DNA from: Opitutales bacterium
Lineage (GTDB): Bacteria > Verrucomicrobiota > Verrucomicrobiia > Opitutales > Oceanipulchritudinaceae
DNA length: 33,786 nucleotides
Assembly: GCA_020831525.1 (NCBI GenBank)
Contig: JAFIGH010000055.1
Location: 1 to 33,786 of the forward strand
Reading direction: 5' to 3'
Made by a program: the position numbers and the translations under genes. The notes under the pieces were generated by a model that searched no databases, was not told the origin of the DNA, and saw only the letters and a program-made list of their open reading frames with translations. Position 1 is the stretch's first letter. Each line of letters opens with the position of its first letter. Shown in pieces: positions 33,176 to 33,786 of the stretch.

Positions 33176-33786
33176 ACCGACGCGGATAGCAGCGTTTAGA
33201 GCCCAGATACAAGAGGAAAAACGGCTTTCGCCGCCAAGCACTCGGTGGCCCGCGCCAGGTGGCTTATGCAGAACGCCGCATGAACATGCGGCGAGCAGCG
33301 AGAAAATCGGCAGAATACTGTCCCGACCTTACTGCCCAATTTGTGACCTGCGGTTTTCCTCCGGAGTGACCTGCCTGCGAGAAGGTCTTGGGTATTGAAT
33401 GGCGGGTTCGCGTGGCGGGTGATGGCAACAGGTTCATGGGGCGGTGCGGGGTTACAATGCTCCGGCGCCCAGGCTAGCGGCATTGGCCCGATGACATGAA
33501 AGCCCGGATCACTGCCAAGCGCCTGCAGTCCGGTGCACGAAACGCCGCGCGGCAAAGTCCGCCTGAACTAGATCGGGGGCCATATCCTTCACAATGAAGG
33601 CCGGTGCGTCGCGCCATGGCTTCTGATTCCAACACCCCTGCCGCACATGTGCGCACAAAATACAAAGCTCAGATCAAGGATGGCAGGAGGTGATTGGAAA
33701 AATCCACCCCACCCGAAGCCGGGAAACCGGATGATTACAGTATTTCCGTCATAGTAACGCGTGAAACCCAGGGTGAGGCTTCGGTT
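33176..33786. other. no recognisable gene
   Basis: Open frames on both strands are short or lack protein character (for example a minus-strand 119-codon frame at 33196-33555 with irregular composition). I find no integrase, IS or RNA gene. GTGACCTGC occurs twice about 25 bases apart near 33342-33375, without further structure. Confidence 0.4.

Noticed and set aside
33196-33555. Minus-strand 119-codon frame near the right end
   Set aside because: Irregular composition, no recognisable motif or ribosome site; may be non-coding.

Overview
The window looks like a GC-rich bacterial chromosome from the Verrucomicrobiota, most likely Opitutae/Puniceicoccales-like. The basis is indirect: TonB-dependent receptors with a long N-region signal peptide, a GntR regulator with a LacI-type sensor domain, sulfatases next to enolase-superfamily and DHDPS-like enzymes, a choice-of-anchor M protein, and many starts without a Shine-Dalgarno sequence. 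No rRNA or taxonomic marker is present, so the assignment is inference. The last ~1.4 kb (after about 32.4 kb) has a different flavour and follows a string of poly-G runs, so it may be a foreign island or an assembly seam.

Layout. 0-0.5 kb: a lone ParD-like antitoxin. 0.8-21.1 kb: a carbohydrate-utilisation locus. It opens with a GntR/LacI-type regulator facing a 960-aa TonB-dependent receptor. Then come an enolase-superfamily (mandelate racemase type) dehydratase, a D-2-hydroxyacid dehydrogenase and a DHDPS/KDG-aldolase-like enzyme, closed by a terminator. A second unit holds an uncharacterised probable beta-propeller protein, a type I sulfatase, a 620-aa Asp-box protein, a complete oligopeptide-type ABC importer core (two permeases, two ATPases), a second DHDPS-like enzyme, an SDR and a second sulfatase. 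Related operator-like sequences (TTGTATCATAC type) lie in the promoter regions of the regulator, the receptor and the second unit.

The simplest joint reading is that a sulfated, probably acidic, oligosaccharide crosses the outer membrane by the receptor and the inner membrane by the ABC importer. It would then be desulfated and cleaved in the cytoplasm, since neither the sulfatases nor the Asp-box proteins show signal peptides. The sugar acid would be oxidised or dehydrated to a 2-keto-3-deoxy acid and split to pyruvate plus an aldehyde, whose product is reduced or oxidised by the dehydrogenases. No substrate-binding protein is encoded in the locus.

21.1-24.0 kb is a decayed zone. It contains a PIN toxin with a 5'-truncated Phd-type antitoxin joined head-to-head to a 5'-truncated hicB, a hicA with two in-frame stops, and a 33-codon remnant of an SDR with its middle deleted directly upstream of an intact mannonate dehydratase gene (uxuA).

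24.0-32.4 kb holds housekeeping and metal-related genes: accA with three copies of a GGGACAGAAA-type repeat in and around its promoter; a ZnuD-like TonB-dependent receptor divergent from a choice-of-anchor M protein across a TTGCAA-N5-TTGCAA box; prfB with the programmed +1 frameshift; an overlapping ATP-grasp-like gene; and a uroporphyrinogen-decarboxylase-family gene with a tiny upstream ORF. The right end carries a small Cys/His protein, a possible 52-aa membrane protein and a tRNA-Ser(GCU).
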